64,000 nt of DNA from Craspedostauros australis (taxonomy: Eukaryota; Bacillariophyta; Bacillariophyceae; Mastogloiales; Achnanthaceae): NCBI GenBank assembly GCA_026770025.1, contig JAMXDE010000007.1, positions 2,976,001-3,040,000 of the forward strand, read 5' to 3'. Each line of letters begins with the position of its first letter. Within the stretch, counting starts at the first letter, position 1. The notes under the pieces were generated by a model, which saw only the letters and a program-made list of their open reading frames with translations, was not told where the DNA came from and ran no database searches. The position numbers and the translations under genes were made by a program. Shown piece after piece: positions 20,901 through 32,900 of this stretch.

Positions 20901-23577
20901 AACCTTCGAGTACACTGCGGCATCGACTCCCCAACAGAACGGTCGCGTCGAAAGGAAATTCGCGACACTCTACGGCAAAGTACGCGCCATGCTGAACCAA
21001 ACCCATCTACCAAAAACAACGCGAGGGAAGCTGTGGGCAGAGGCTGCTCACACAGCGACGCAGCTGGAGAACATCATTGGCACGAAGTCAAGGGAACCAG
21101 CATGTATACTGTTAAATGGAAAAATCCCGAAGTATGCAAATGACCTGCGTGTGTTCGGTGAAATGGGGATGGTACACATCGGTGGACAGACTATCAAGGC
21201 CAAGCTAGACGACCGCTCCAAACCTGCCATGTTCGTGGGATACGGACAGTCGCACGCGAAAGGAGTGTATCGCATGATGAACCTTGCTACCTCGAGAATC
21301 CTGATGACTCGAGACGTAACATGGTTGAACAAGTCATATGGAGAGTTCAAGGGTATCAAGGATGCCAATATATCCAGAATGATGAACGCGGACGACGACT
21401 CGTCATCAAGAGACTCGTCTCCAGAGAGAGGAGTGACTTGGGTTCGTCAATCGGACAGTATGAGTAATATAGAGACCGATGACGATGAGCAACGCAGCAG
21501 AACCGGAGAACAAGGAGATTCAGAAGATGCTGCGCTAGAGCAGGACGACCTGCTACCCGTCCAGGAGGATCAGGAACCAGACGATGACGTCGGCGATGAA
21601 TCCGGAAGGGACGAGGATGGAAGAAGTGAGGAAAGAACGGCAGAAAAAGAACCGCCCTCGACTCCAGTCGCAACACCTGTTGCGTACGTACCGAGAATGG
21701 TCAGAGATCTCGCAGGGTATAACAACTCGCCCGTTCCTAAGGAGGACAGAGACTACGGATCCAGCGAGACATCGGAATCTAACGATGAGAAGCAAGAGAC
21801 TGCCCAAGAGACAGAAGCCGAAACAGCGGCGACAAAGGGGCCAAGCTTCCATACAGACGGGTCGATGTTCAACAGAGAGGTCGCAGGGATGATGATAGAC
21901 ACCACTCACGGAAAGATGAGATTGGATGACTTCATCGCTGCGAGCCAAGTAACGAATGATCGAATCAGACCCGAGCAAGCAAGCGTAGCTATGATGCTAG
22001 ACCCTACCACCTTTGAAGAATGCTGGGACCATGCAGATCCCGAGAAGAGAAAGAAGTGGAGAGAGGCAATCAATAAGGAGTTCAACGATATGACCAGAAG
22101 AGGAGTATGGGAGAAGATCAAGAGGAACCGAATGCCGAGGGATTGGCGATGCGTGAAGACCAAGTGGGTGTTCAAGGAGAAGAGGAACGGAGTCTTCCGA
22201 GCCAGACTCGTCGCCTGCGGCTACTCACAGATTGCAGGAGTGGACTTCTCAGCACACCACGCACCAGTGATTCATGATGCAACCTACCGCATCATGCTCA
22301 CTATGAAGATGCTACTGCACATGGATAGTATGATCATCGACTTCAAGACAGCATTCTTGCATGGAGAACTTGACGAAGAGATCTACATGCAATGCCCAAA
22401 GGGCATGAGGCATGAGGCCGACGAATGCTTGCTGCTCAAGAAGACCATCTATGGATTAGTGCAGAGTGCCAGACAATGGAACAAAAAGCTGGTCGACATT
22501 CTACTCAACCTGGGATTTCGACAGAGCAAAGTGGATCCATGCCTTCTGATTTGGAATCAGGAAGGGAAACTGCTGCTGATAGGCACCTACGTCGATGACT
22601 GTCTATGCATCAGAGAGAAGGAGGAATTGAAGCAACTGACGATCGACATCAAAGCTGAGCAATTCGGAATCAAGGTGGAGAACGACCTCGAAGACTACCT
22701 CAGCTGCAAGATCATCTTCAACAACGAACAGTCGAACTGCTGGGTGAACCAGCCACACATCATCAAGAACATCATCGACACATTCAAGGATGACGTGCTG
22801 ACTCTACAACGATACGGAACTCCAGGAACACCAGGACAAGGTATCCAGAGAAACAGCAACTTACCCAAAGTGGACAGTGACCGACACAGCAGATACCGAA
22901 GCGGAGTAGGTATGCTGCTATACTTGGTGAAGCACTCGCGACCAGACATTGCGAATGCGGTGCGCGAACTTACCAAGGTACTGGACGGACCATCAGCTGC
23001 AGCATACAAGGAGATGCTGCGAGTTATGAAGTTCGTATCGGACACGAGGGACTACGGACTACGAATGCAACCAACCCCGCTGGAGAACGACGCATGGAAG
23101 ATCGAGATCTACGCAGACAGCGAGTTTGCGGGAGACAAGGATAACCGGATCAGTGTCGGGGGACATCTCGTCCTACTGCAAGGGGTGCCCATCGTATGGA
23201 GATCGAAAGCACAACAAAGCGTAACTCTCAGCTCAACAGAGGCGGAATACGTCGCCCTGTCAGAAGCAGGAAAGGAGATTCGCTTCCTCACGCAGCTAAT
23301 GGAGGACATCGGCTTGACGATGACCAAACCAGTGGATGTGTATGTGGACAATGTGGGAGCTATCTTCATTGCCTCCAATCCATCGACATCAGCGCGGACG
23401 AGACACATCGATATACGACATCATTTCACTTGGGAGCTGATAGACAACGGAGAGGCACGAATTCAATTTGTGCGCTTAGAGGACAACATCGCAGACGGCT
23501 TCACCAAGAACACAAAGAAGGAGATCTACGACAGACACAAAGGGAGCATCATTCAATTGAGATCGACCATGGATTAA
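17926..23577 (+). CDS. Ty1/copia Gag-Pol polyprotein, element B (1883 aa)
   Basis: The start chosen is the ATG in CACCACCATGAGC, the first internal to the element; the frame is open 114 bases upstream but that part is LTR. Domains: Gag (~1-250), CCHC knuckles at 269 (CRNCGAYGHKKADC) and 311 (CKYCGKKGHKILQC), an insert of about 385 residues with a CxxC-x9-CxxC pattern (C498, C501, C511, C514), protease WLGDSGAS (D709), HKKLGH (~851), integrase D911, D973, E1009 (35 residues between the last two), acidic linker, RT DFKTAFLHG (D1472) and YVDD (1555-1558), RNase H YADSEFAGD (~1729) and SSTEAEYVA (~1768), ending ADGFTKN (~1856). Same overall plan as A, C and D but only moderately similar, so a separate family. 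Every catalytic residue checked is present and the copy is plausibly active. Confidence 0.95.
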   Translation: MSSYLRKNDCVVIFDGKRSSWTGWSIKFLSRAAGRGLEDLYLMDLDKVEVKPAPFGPSALVSDVKIEEGESIAKKIASMTAEEKEVYKNGLAKCAFEELAMAINHETTEGNVAFMAVVGTKGGPTDSGDPRKAWKALERIYEQRTAPVKAKLLAQLNGMRLKKGEHPDMFLTEMEVLRNRLSSTGIEIDMQQYHMLVLNALGREYETDIKLLELKFDGMEDTMTLEDIRKAVSATYDGRYLKLGGNRRENNSNKEETAFAAVGGFKGHCRNCGAYGHKKADCRSAPKKGNGKNKKSGQGDNNSKPKFNGECKYCGKKGHKILQCFKLKAAMKEADSANVATDGMEGNNDVALVMTDELICVPTSENTNELENVTNLSVNTGETKTRDNDSNYQADSKVMEDVAFAAIVEQTDTSPIVSLRPHNVNNKMSNSNQGQESYYDASLTNEGATDTEDVDDDMGDANQGEAARRPIFNFAPELSRVDRMIGNSTGLVTNTAWCPLCLKRGPLYAWCVECPQVPFFIQLHNEPRGNVPPNDEERAERRTRLERAGSLRNVVRASLSNVLKADDVRSELALLCYDAVATHNGDRTPLIEPRTVYFKLHEIGMHTTLGVCRNPCNINNSLESRRFDPFPSDLISRMTHHAANSIVWTYHPGDGGVRNPSPEHWVLPIYSEREEQHEVAMVVGNTDNVSARRSSVAPDNYEANTWLGDSGASCHLTNNDEGMTNVRVSDQNVKIGSGRFLKVTKVGDKRMTVMQRNGRKYNVVLKSVKYVPKLWVNLLSINKALESGFNISNLGVIMTLKKGKARITFDRIMATHSGFVCGVTMVSNTKTDDQAHVGVSTVAPVDINTIHKKLGHVDAYTISRTAGRYGWNVTGKLNVCVDCAIGKSRQRPMSKATQQRAKRVGDRLFMDTSSVQTHSLGRGKYWLLVIDDYSDYCWSYFITEKSNVGSKMLLLFQWLEANQRVTVQNVRCDNAGENRSAEKLLLNKGFAPTFEYTAASTPQQNGRVERKFATLYGKVRAMLNQTHLPKTTRGKLWAEAAHTATQLENIIGTKSREPACILLNGKIPKYANDLRVFGEMGMVHIGGQTIKAKLDDRSKPAMFVGYGQSHAKGVYRMMNLATSRILMTRDVTWLNKSYGEFKGIKDANISRMMNADDDSSSRDSSPERGVTWVRQSDSMSNIETDDDEQRSRTGEQGDSEDAALEQDDLLPVQEDQEPDDDVGDESGRDEDGRSEERTAEKEPPSTPVATPVAYVPRMVRDLAGYNNSPVPKEDRDYGSSETSESNDEKQETAQETEAETAATKGPSFHTDGSMFNREVAGMMIDTTHGKMRLDDFIAASQVTNDRIRPEQASVAMMLDPTTFEECWDHADPEKRKKWREAINKEFNDMTRRGVWEKIKRNRMPRDWRCVKTKWVFKEKRNGVFRARLVACGYSQIAGVDFSAHHAPVIHDATYRIMLTMKMLLHMDSMIIDFKTAFLHGELDEEIYMQCPKGMRHEADECLLLKKTIYGLVQSARQWNKKLVDILLNLGFRQSKVDPCLLIWNQEGKLLLIGTYVDDCLCIREKEELKQLTIDIKAEQFGIKVENDLEDYLSCKIIFNNEQSNCWVNQPHIIKNIIDTFKDDVLTLQRYGTPGTPGQGIQRNSNLPKVDSDRHSRYRSGVGMLLYLVKHSRPDIANAVRELTKVLDGPSAAAYKEMLRVMKFVSDTRDYGLRMQPTPLENDAWKIEIYADSEFAGDKDNRISVGGHLVLLQGVPIVWRSKAQQSVTLSSTEAEYVALSEAGKEIRFLTQLMEDIGLTMTKPVDVYVDNVGAIFIASNPSTSARTRHIDIRHHFTWELIDNGEARIQFVRLEDNIADGFTKNTKKEIYDRHKGSIIQLRSTMD

Positions 23578-23673
23578 TGGAACAGAAGAGATGAGTGCAA
23601 GAGCGAGACAAGGGAGTGAGACGAGAGACGATTTGTGTGTGTGAGTGAGTATGGTGGTGCGACAATGGAAGGG

Positions 23674-24451
23674 TGTCAGGAATCGGGGGTACGACTTTGC
23701 AAAGATACCGTATTCTACCGCAGCTCCCATGAGGACTGACTGGAACCGGAATGGTATTAAGTGCAAAGATACCCCACGATTGCCGCAACCCCCAATAGCA
23801 TCTCCCAGACAAACCGCAACCTAGCAATCGACCAGTTGCACTCGGACAGCCCAATGGCCTTACCTGTCTTATGCGACATCCAAGCACCCTCATCCAGTGG
23901 CCTACTCGGCCATGTCCCGATAACGGTCGGGAACGGAGAGATCTATGAGGATGGCAACACACCAGCCCTGAGTGAATCAAATGAGCGCGACAACCAATAT
24001 ATCTGAACAAGTCGACGCGTCCCTGAGAACCTAATGTGAGAAAGCGAAACAGAGGCGATCCCTACTCACCCAAGACCACGATCCAGATGACAATAAGTCC
24101 CAAGCATCCAAAGGCAACCATCGCGATGACCGGAGGGAGGAACTGAAATGAAGTGGGACCAGTGAGGTGACAGGAGACCGAAGGAGAGGTACCTGCAGGT
24201 CTACAAGTATGAACTTGACGAATGTAGGTGCTCTCCAATCCTCAGCCAAGCAAACGATGAACCACGGTGAAAGCAAGATGAAGATGCAGACGAAAGGAGC
24301 CAAGCTAAAGGGTGTAACCTCGGGTGGCTACTGCGGATCATGCTTGTTGTGAATTGGAATTGAAAGGAGATGAGCATGTTGTACTCACAGTTCTAAAACG
24401 GTACAGACTGATAACAGATTAGTCTACTACTATAACCCCGGATTTCCAACA
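23674..24451 (+). repeat. 3' LTR of element B
   Basis: 778 bp, one difference from the 5' LTR by eye. It is preceded by the short purine tract AATGGAAGGG (23664-23673), the likely plus-strand primer, and followed by the second GATGTC. Confidence 0.95.
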
Positions 24452-24520
24452 GATGTCGGCTTCGATATCATCGGCAGCAATGGCGGGGTTGATATTGGAG
24501 GGAGGTGATGGGGTACTCAT
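24452..24520 (-). CDS. Original N-terminal codons of the acyl-AMP ligase gene
   Basis: On the minus strand an ATG at 24520 opens a frame (MSTPSPPSNINPAIAADD onward) that reaches the target duplication GATGTC, where GAC ATC encodes Asp-Ile. The far side of element B continues in the same frame as DITNTNTTEHEI. The uninterrupted gene would therefore encode about 1507 residues: 21 codons here before Asp-Ile, then 1486 from the left side. The Pro/Asn/Ala-rich N-terminus looks like a disordered leader. I see no convincing transit peptide. The promoter should lie to the right of 24520. Confidence 0.8.
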
Positions 24521-26049
24521 GTTTGTTAACCAAAACACTTGGCGAAAATTCAGAGTCCTTTTTTCACACAAATTGTTTGTTGCTGTTGTTGGTCTCGATG
24601 GCAAATTATGAGACCAAGATTTGCATCTTGTCACACAATTTCCCGTCTCCATTTTGTATTCATACTTTACATTCTTTGTTCCACTTGTACAGTTCTCCTC
24701 ACCTGGTGTGCGACTGGCGTGCTGCTTTTCTTCTTTGCGTGTGCCACTGACATGCTGCTGTTCTTCGCACAGTTTCATAGCAGAGACTTAGTTGAAGTTC
24801 ATCTAAAGAACTGACTACTTTCCACTTAGTGCATCCCATGTCGCACCATGAAATTGTTTTTGGCGCGTCAATTTTGGAGCGAAACCTTCCGCCCACAAAT
24901 ACGGAAAACCCTATTCTCCCTCTTTCTCCCACTCTCACTCATGAATCACTGCTGACTCAAGCTCACTTGAGTCATCGAGATCTATGCACTCCGGGAACTA
25001 TATGCTCCTCTGAACTCACGTATTGCAGCTAGCCCTGATTCCATTGTCAGCCATGCCAGCTAACAACTCTACATGACAACAGCAAGGAGATCCTCCCTGC
25101 TTCAACATGAGCAGGGAATCCAACAAAAATTCCCATCGCCTGAAAACCTGTGTTCTCAACCATGACTTCAATCAAGATGTCAAGCCTTTGTACTCGAACA
25201 TAGAACAACTACCACAGATAGTGGAGAAAGAGAGAGAAAGGAAGAGATCATCCGTCCTCAACACTGAACCTCTAACGGTCAGTGCAGAGCCGCACTATCC
25301 AACTGAATATCGTTTCTTCATCCTACACCTCAAACTGATCAACTCATAATCCAGACTATTCAATATAACAAATAGCACAACTCAAGATCAGCACAACAAC
25401 TCTAATCTACTCATTGTCAACTACTACAATCTTCCCAGACGGTCATCCTTCGCCAACTGCAACCCCAGCCTCATTGAAACTGGCAGTCGGCGAGGCCTTC
25501 CCTTCCAGATCGTGTCACAACGTTACATGAAAATCCAACTAGACTATTAACTTTCATCGAGGTCTCCTTTGCTTTGACACTCGTATGCGCTCTTCTTCGG
25601 AGAGACATGCGGATAACGATCCCGCGAGCGCGAATAGCGATCGGTTTCTGTGGCTAGCACCGACACTGAGAATAGGTAGAGTGCTCCACAAATACTTCCG
25701 TCGATTCCACTGTCGTCGTATTCCACGTGGAACTTTGTGAGACCAACGACTATGTTGTGACACTTGATCTCAATTTTTTCGTTTCGCGATATGCGACAAA
25801 ACCCAGATGCGCCAACCAACAAGGAACAGCCACAAACACTGTTCATGTTCACGCTTGTGCATCGTCAGGATCACAGCTTCGGACAGGGAGGATCGCCATC
25901 ACCATCATTGCCATTGTTGCCAACATCGCTACCGCCATCAATATTACCACAGCTATCGTCAAGGCCGCCATCATCAACAACAGTGCCATGATGTCGCGGC
26001 ACATCATCTTCATTGCTGCGTGCGTGTCAGTCGCGTTGCTCATCACAAG
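24521..26049. other. Host flank upstream of the acyl-AMP ligase gene; no gene recognised
   Basis: Presumed promoter region of the minus-strand gene, followed by about 1.2 kb with only short frames lacking recognisable domains. A 101-codon minus-strand frame at 25547-25852 and a hydrophobic frame over 25849-26068 (Ile/Ala/Thr codon repeats) could be chance products. I found no RNA gene or repeat. Confidence 0.5.
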
Positions 26050-26843
26050 TGTCGAGATGTACATGTGAGTATATGTCGAGATGTACGTGTATATGTGCAT
26101 CGTTCACCCGTTATTCTCTCATACGCACTTGGACGGTATAACTACATTCGTGTTGATAGTATGCTGTGATTCGTCAGAATTACAGCAGAAATGGAACACA
26201 CGAAAATGAGCAGAATTTCTGGAGGAAATTTGCAAATAATGATTTCTGAGAATTAGAAGATCGTCCGTCCATCCATCAATGGTACCAAGAGAATCTCGAG
26301 GTACTTCCCAACTAAACCTCAGATGACGATATCATCTGACAGACTACTGCATCACCAATGGAACGTGACATCTGGAGAGCAGAAGGACGCCTACTGACGT
26401 TGACAGGATGTCATCATGTCACCACGTCGACATCTGTCTCCAAGTCAGAGCAGGAGGCGAAGATCCGAATGACCGAAGGACATCAGGATCATGGATACTG
26501 AAGGTGAACTTCAAATGGTAAGTACTCATGGAGTAGGAGCCAGTACTGAATGAACGGAGTGTCAAATGCGGAGCACGCATTGAACACGGAGTATCATGTA
26601 GCACGAGCACGCGATGTTGAGAGAGAGAGAGAATACAGAGAGGAGCGAGAGATAGTCTCGCGTACCGACTCATAGTCGGAGACCAAATCTACAAAACAGA
26701 TTGAAGCACTGAGAGCATTGTGCAAGAGAACGGGTGTACACCGAGAGGATCGGAGTAGCCAAGTAATGAAATAGCAAATGAACGACTATCAACCAATACC
26801 ATCTTCCACGATCGTAGGCTTCCAATAATGGAACTTGCCAACA
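26050..26843 (+). repeat. 5' LTR of element C
   Basis: 794 bp, TGTCGAG...CCAACA, homologous to the LTRs of A and D but carrying private changes (for example GAAAATGAGCAGAATTTC in place of the GGGGCAAG segment). Confidence 0.9.
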
Positions 26844-26855
26844 CGTTTATAAACG
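26844..26855 (+). promoter_or_regulatory. Palindromic 12-mer at the primer-binding position of element C
   Basis: CGTTTATAAACG directly after the 5' LTR, identical to A and D. Confidence 0.5.
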
Positions 26856-26924
26856 ATAGATCAGGGCGAGCCCGCGGATCGGATCGTGCAAGGAAGACGA
26901 ACATCATTCAAAGCAACAGGCTGA

Positions 26925-29900
26925 ATGAGCAAGGAAGAGGAATTGAAAGACATCCCTCTGTTCAATCTGGCTATCAAGCAAGAAGAAGGTGCGAGTGAGA
27001 CTCGACCACGAAAAGAGAAGGAAGCAGCCGCGGCTACTGTCCTATCAGGCGCATACGCAAGCGCAATCGACGAGACCAAAGAGGAACGGTCTGCAAGACT
27101 ACACCGTGAGGAGGAGAGGATTCTCAAGGCGGTCAAGCAAGAGGAGACTGGTGTGACAGAGAGCATTCGCACAGCCAAACAGGGTGAGAAAAGTGAGACA
27201 CCACCAGGAGGAGAATTTGTGAGGAAATCAATCCTCGCGAAACAACAAGCGAAAATCGAAGAATCGGCAACACAGAAACAGACGGAAACTAAGGGCGCGA
27301 GCGCACCAACAACGAAACAACGAACCAACATGGCGACATCAGCCAACATGAACAAGCGACGCATCAAGGCGCCGATGTTCAGCGGTGAACAGGAAGACTA
27401 CAGCGCATGGGAGTCCCAAGCGAAGGCATACGCTCGTGCACAGAAGACGAGAGACGTGATGTTGGGCAAGACTAAGGTGCCAACAGTGAGTGAGATCGCG
27501 GCAGCCACCGCTGAAGCCAAGGAAGCGATGGAAGAGATCTACGAGTTGGGATGCGACTGCTTCAGCGATCTGATCCTCATGATGGATGCAGAGAAAGGAA
27601 AAGGTAAGCAGGCCATCCAGTACATCAACCAATGCATCTCCGACGACTACCCCGAAGGAGACGCACACGGAGCGTGGAACGTTCTCGCGGAGAAGTTCCG
27701 ACCATCCGACGCGGTGACGAAGATCAAACTCAAGCGCCAATTCAACAACGAAAAGATGAAGAGAGACACGGACCCCGACATCTACATCACGCAACTCGAG
27801 AGTCTACGATCGCGTCTCCACGATGTCAAGTACGAGATCTCGGACGAGGAAATGGTCATGCAAATCCTCAGCACGGTGAGCAACGAGTACAGAACTCACA
27901 TCGTGAACTTCCAACACCAACTCACGTTCAATCCGGAACTGGTCACCATCAACTCGATCAGAGGAGTACTCCGTACTGCATACGCCACTCACAGAGGGGG
28001 CAAAGCATACGTCGACGACTTCCAAGACAGTAACACGAAGAGCAACGACACCGGCTTCACAAGCACCGGTAACTTCAAGGGTACTTGTCACAACTGTGGC
28101 GTGTATGGCCATAGATCCGCCGATTGCCCAGAACGCAAGAAACCGAACAACAAGAAAAACAACAACAACAACAACAAGATGAACGGAAAACGCAACAAGG
28201 GAACCGGCTTCAAGGGCAAGTGCAACTACTGCGGCATCTTCGGACATCGCGAGGCGGAGTGCCGAAAGAAGAAGTTCAACGAAAGCAAGAAGAACAACGA
28301 ACAAGCCAACGCGGCTACGGAAGGACACGACAAGAGCGGGCACGAGATGGTACTCTCTGCGAAAGACATGCCGCTCTGCATGTTGGTGTCCAACGACTAC
28401 ATCGAAGACTCCTTCTTCGATAACTTCGAGTACGTCGGGAGTGACGACGAAGTACAGGACGATGAGATCGTCCCGGAGTGGCTCAGTGAGGAGCCAATCA
28501 TCCACGAGGTGGATCCAAGACGCGAAGTGAGCTACGAATGCTGCTTCAACGCGCACGACCTGATCGGTTCATACGGCGACGAAGCTGAGATGGACGACGA
28601 GGCCAATGATAGCGACATCGAAGAGGCCATGAGCGATGACGACGACGACGACGACGAGGATGGCGTAAATGAAGACGATGAGGCGGACCGCGGCGCGGCG
28701 CCTCCTCCTCCAGCGGCGGGGAACAACAGATCGGGCATTTTCGACGAGGATGACAGCGACGAATCCGAGGACGGCAATCATCCAGACGACAGCTTCAATC
28801 CAAACGAGCGTGTCGTTTACCCAGGGAACATCGACTTCCCACCTATTGAGGATCCCAACAGCGTCGATTACCTCCTCCGTCACAGCACCATCCCAAATGC
28901 AACAGCAACAGCATTGATAATCCAAAAGCAGCTCATCTTTGACGCCGTAATGGAAGCGGGGATGCGAATGTTCCCAGGAACAACACGAGGAGCACTCATG
29001 CCAATATGGGTGAACATGATGGGATCCATCCTATCCGAGCACTTCGAATCAATCGAAGAGATCCTCGCCAATGCGATCATCATCAACCGCATACTGGAAG
29101 CGAACAACTCGGAAACGATCCCAGAGACGGATCTGCATTACATCCTTGGAGGATGCATGCGTGTACTCTTGCAAGAGCGATCACGCGTCCACCCATACGA
29201 TCCAGCCACAGGATCTCATCGGAACAGTACAATTCCATCGGACTACGCGCAACTACCCAATGACATGGATGACAGAGATCATCATCCTCCATACAACGAA
29301 GATGGAGTTCACGAAGACGACGACGACGGCAGCTTCAACGACGAGATAGCTGCAGCAGCCGTGGAGCAGCTCCACGAGCTGAGCACCAAGTACAAGGACA
29401 AGGTCAACAAGGACACCTGGCTCGCCGACAGTGGAGCTTCGTGTCACATCGTCAATTCAGACGCCGCTCTCTTCAACGTGCGGCACATCAAGTCCTTCGT
29501 CCAAGTGGGAGACAGCACGAAGCTGGACTCTCCCAAGATAGGATCCATTCGCTTGAAGGTCAAGCAGCGAGACAACACTGGCCACATCATCCGGCTCGAT
29601 GATGTGAAGTACACACCCAAGATGGCGGTGAACCTTTTCTCCACGAACAAGGCTCTGTACAACGGTTACCAGCTTGGTAACAACGGCATTCTGATGGACA
29701 TCATCAATGGATCCGGAACGAAGATCGTGTTCGATCGAGTCTTCCCCACATCCAACGGATTCATCACGGGAGTGCAGATGCATCCCATCATGCCATCGAA
29801 CGACGACAAGGCTTGCACAGCCATCGTCAAGAATCCATCCAAGGAGATCAGCGCGGTAAACCTGCATCGAATGCTCGGCCACGCACCACTCGAGACCATG

Positions 29901-32900
29901 AAGCGGACAGCCGCCCAATACGGATGGAAGATTATCGGCGAGATGCCGGTATGTCGCGACTGCGCGGTCGCGAACGCAAGAGTGAAGAACATTCCGAAGG
30001 CAACCATTCCCAGAGCAACTCGCCGTGGCGAACGGCTCTTCATTGACATTAGTTACACTAAACACATAAGCTTCGGAGAGAAACGCTACTGGACTCTGAT
30101 TGTGGACGACTGCATGGATCACTGCTGGAGTTTCTTTCTCAAGAACAAGAGTGACCAACCAGGATACATCAAACGATTCGTCCAGACGATCAAATCACAG
30201 ACTGGTGACCAACAGATCATCTTCCGAGGTGACAACAGCGGAGAGAACAAATCCACGCAGGATATTCTCATCGATGCAGGACTCAACGTGAAATTCAAAT
30301 TCATGGCATCGAACACGCCGCAACAGAACGGCAGAGTGGAACGCAAGTTCGCGTATCTCTACACCAAGATCCGCTCCATGCTCAACGGAGCACAGCTCGA
30401 TGAAGAGTATAGGCATGGCCTGTGGGCAGCAGCTGCTAGCACTGCCACCGCCATCGCCAACATCACCGTAGCGAAGAACCAGAAGGAGTCACCACATCAA
30501 CAATTCTTCGGCAACGATCCACCATATGCGGATGCACTCCGCACATTTGGAGAGGTAGGTGTTGTGAAGACCACCTACGGCGGGATCACCACCAAACTCA
30601 AGAACAGAGGAGAAGAGATGGTGTTCATCGGATATGCACACCACCATGCATCAGGGGTCTACAACATGTACAGACCATCAACCAAATCACTGGTCTGCTC
30701 TCGTGACATCAAGTGGCTCAACCAATCATACAGACAGTTCTGTGGCTGGGCACCAGCACCGAACATATCCATCGAAGCAGGAACGACGGATGCAGACGGC
30801 TTCACAACCATTGGACGGAAGGGAGCAATGCCAAAGACGGCAACGCGTCAGGCATCAGAAGCGAAGAGAGTATCTTTCGCTGACAGCAACAGCTATTACA
30901 TCCTATCGGATAGCGACGATGAGGATGATGAGGACGATGGAGCAGTAACCCAACTAATCCATAACGACGAGGAAGATCGGAGCGAATCCAACCATAAGGA
31001 TGACGAGATCACACCATCCGGCGACGAAGCCGACGATGATACAGGCGTCACTCCTCCGAACACACCAGCGAGGTCTACACATGACACACCATCCAGACCT
31101 CCACCAAGCAAACCAAGCAAGCGTGACATAGCTAGAAAGGAGAGGATCCGACGTCACGAAGCACAAGGCAGGAAGGGAGAAGCTAATCCCAAGCCAACTG
31201 CAGGGAAGAATATTCCCAGAGTTCTGCGTGAGCTCGCAGACTTCAATGAACGAGGACGAAAGGAAGAAGGCTATGAGAGTAAATCATCATCCAATGAGGC
31301 GAGTGACGAACTCAGCGACGAGATGATCGATGATTCCAACAACGAGACTACAGATGATGAAGAAATCATGGATGAAGGAGAGATCGAAATCATCCATCAT
31401 AGCACAACAGGACTATATGGGATGAACGCAATCATCACCAAGGCACCAGCGATTGACATCGGACTGTCGATGCAGGACGAGAACAAGGAACCAGAGAAGC
31501 ACATCGAACCAACAACATTCGATGGAGCCTTTAATCATCCAAATCCCATCCATCGAAAGGGATATCGAGCAGCCATCAAAAAGGAATTCAACTCCATGGA
31601 TACACGCAAGGTGTACAACAAGATCAAACGAGACGCCATTCCACGCGGCCACAGATGCTGCAAGTGCAAATGGGTCTTCAAGCTGAAACGCGACGGCACA
31701 CATCGAGCGCGACTTGTTGCATGTGGCTACTCACAAATCGCAGGAGTAGACTTCCAAGAGCATTACTCACCCGTCATCCATGACGTGACCTATCGGGTCA
31801 TGATGGTGATCATGCTAATCAAGAAGATGGACTGCGCACTCATCGATGTCGTAACGGCATTCCTACATGGAGACCTCGACGAGGAGATCTACATGAACTG
31901 TCCCAACAGGATGGATCATCAACCAGACGAAGCCCTGACCCTACACAAGCCAATCTACGGACTTGTGCAGAGCGCCAGGCAATGGTTCAAGATGTTGGTA
32001 TCGACCCTCAAGAATATCAACTTCGAACAGAGCGCAGCAGACCCGTGCCTGTTCTACAGGAAGACGAACGAAGGAAGCATGATCGTGGCCATCTACGTGG
32101 ACGGTTGCTTCTGTTGCGGAGACTCCAAGGCACTGGAGACATTCCTGAAGGACATCCAAGGCAGCAAATTCAAGGTAACAATCGAGCGCGGACTCGGAGA
32201 CTACCTCAGCTGCAACATTGAACTGAACCATGACAAGACTAGAGCGACATTGCGTCAACCACATCTCATCCGACACCTCATCGAAGAGTTCGGAACCAAG
32301 GTTGAGAAGATGCAACGCTACGGGACACTGGGAACCCTGGGTCAAATCATCGTACGACCATCCGAAGATAACAGACTACAGAAGGTCGGACCGGAAGAAC
32401 ATGCCGAATACCGCCGAGGCGTCGGTATGCTACTCTTCCTCATCAAGCACTCGCGACCAGATATCGCGAACCCTGTGAGGGAACTCTCCAAGGTATTGAT
32501 CGGGCCCACCAAGGCCGCAATGAAGGAGATGTATCGGATCATCAAGCATGTGATCGATACAAAGAACTATGGATTGAAGATCCATCCAGCGCGTCCAGAC
32601 GACGACGGCTGGGACATGGAGCTCTTCTGCGATAGCGAATATGCAGGAGACAAGAACACGAGAATCAGCGTAGGGGGATTCATCCTATACCTGTGCAAGG
32701 TGCCAATCCTTTGGCGATCCAAGGCACAGAAGGCCGTCACACTCAGCTCATCCGAAGCAGAATACGTTGCCCTTTCCAAAGCGGCAAAGGAAATCTTCTT
32801 CGTTGTGCAGCTACTCGAAAGTGTGGGCATCCCAGTGAAGACACCGATCAAGGTCCGCGTGGACAACATCGGAGCGATCTTCATCGCCAAGAACCCATCA

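Larger units (their letters stand above)
17067..24451 (+). mobile_element. Complete, young Ty1/copia retrotransposon, element B, inserted in the acyl-AMP ligase gene
   Basis: 7385 bp with two 778-bp LTRs (TGTCAGG...TTCCAACA) that differ at one site by eye (G/A at about 17815 versus 24422). It is flanked by GATGTC at 17061-17066 and 24452-24457. The polyprotein frame is intact with all catalytic motifs. It sits head-on in the minus-strand host gene after codon 23, and removing the element plus one GATGTC restores that gene in frame. Near-identical LTRs and an undamaged frame point to a very recent insertion. Confidence 0.95.

Noticed and set aside
25727-26100. Small membrane protein (Ile/Ala/Thr or Met/Ala/Leu-rich)
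   Set aside because: Hydrophobicity is seen in frames of both strands over a CAT/CAC-type repetitive tract, and one frame runs into the LTR of C.
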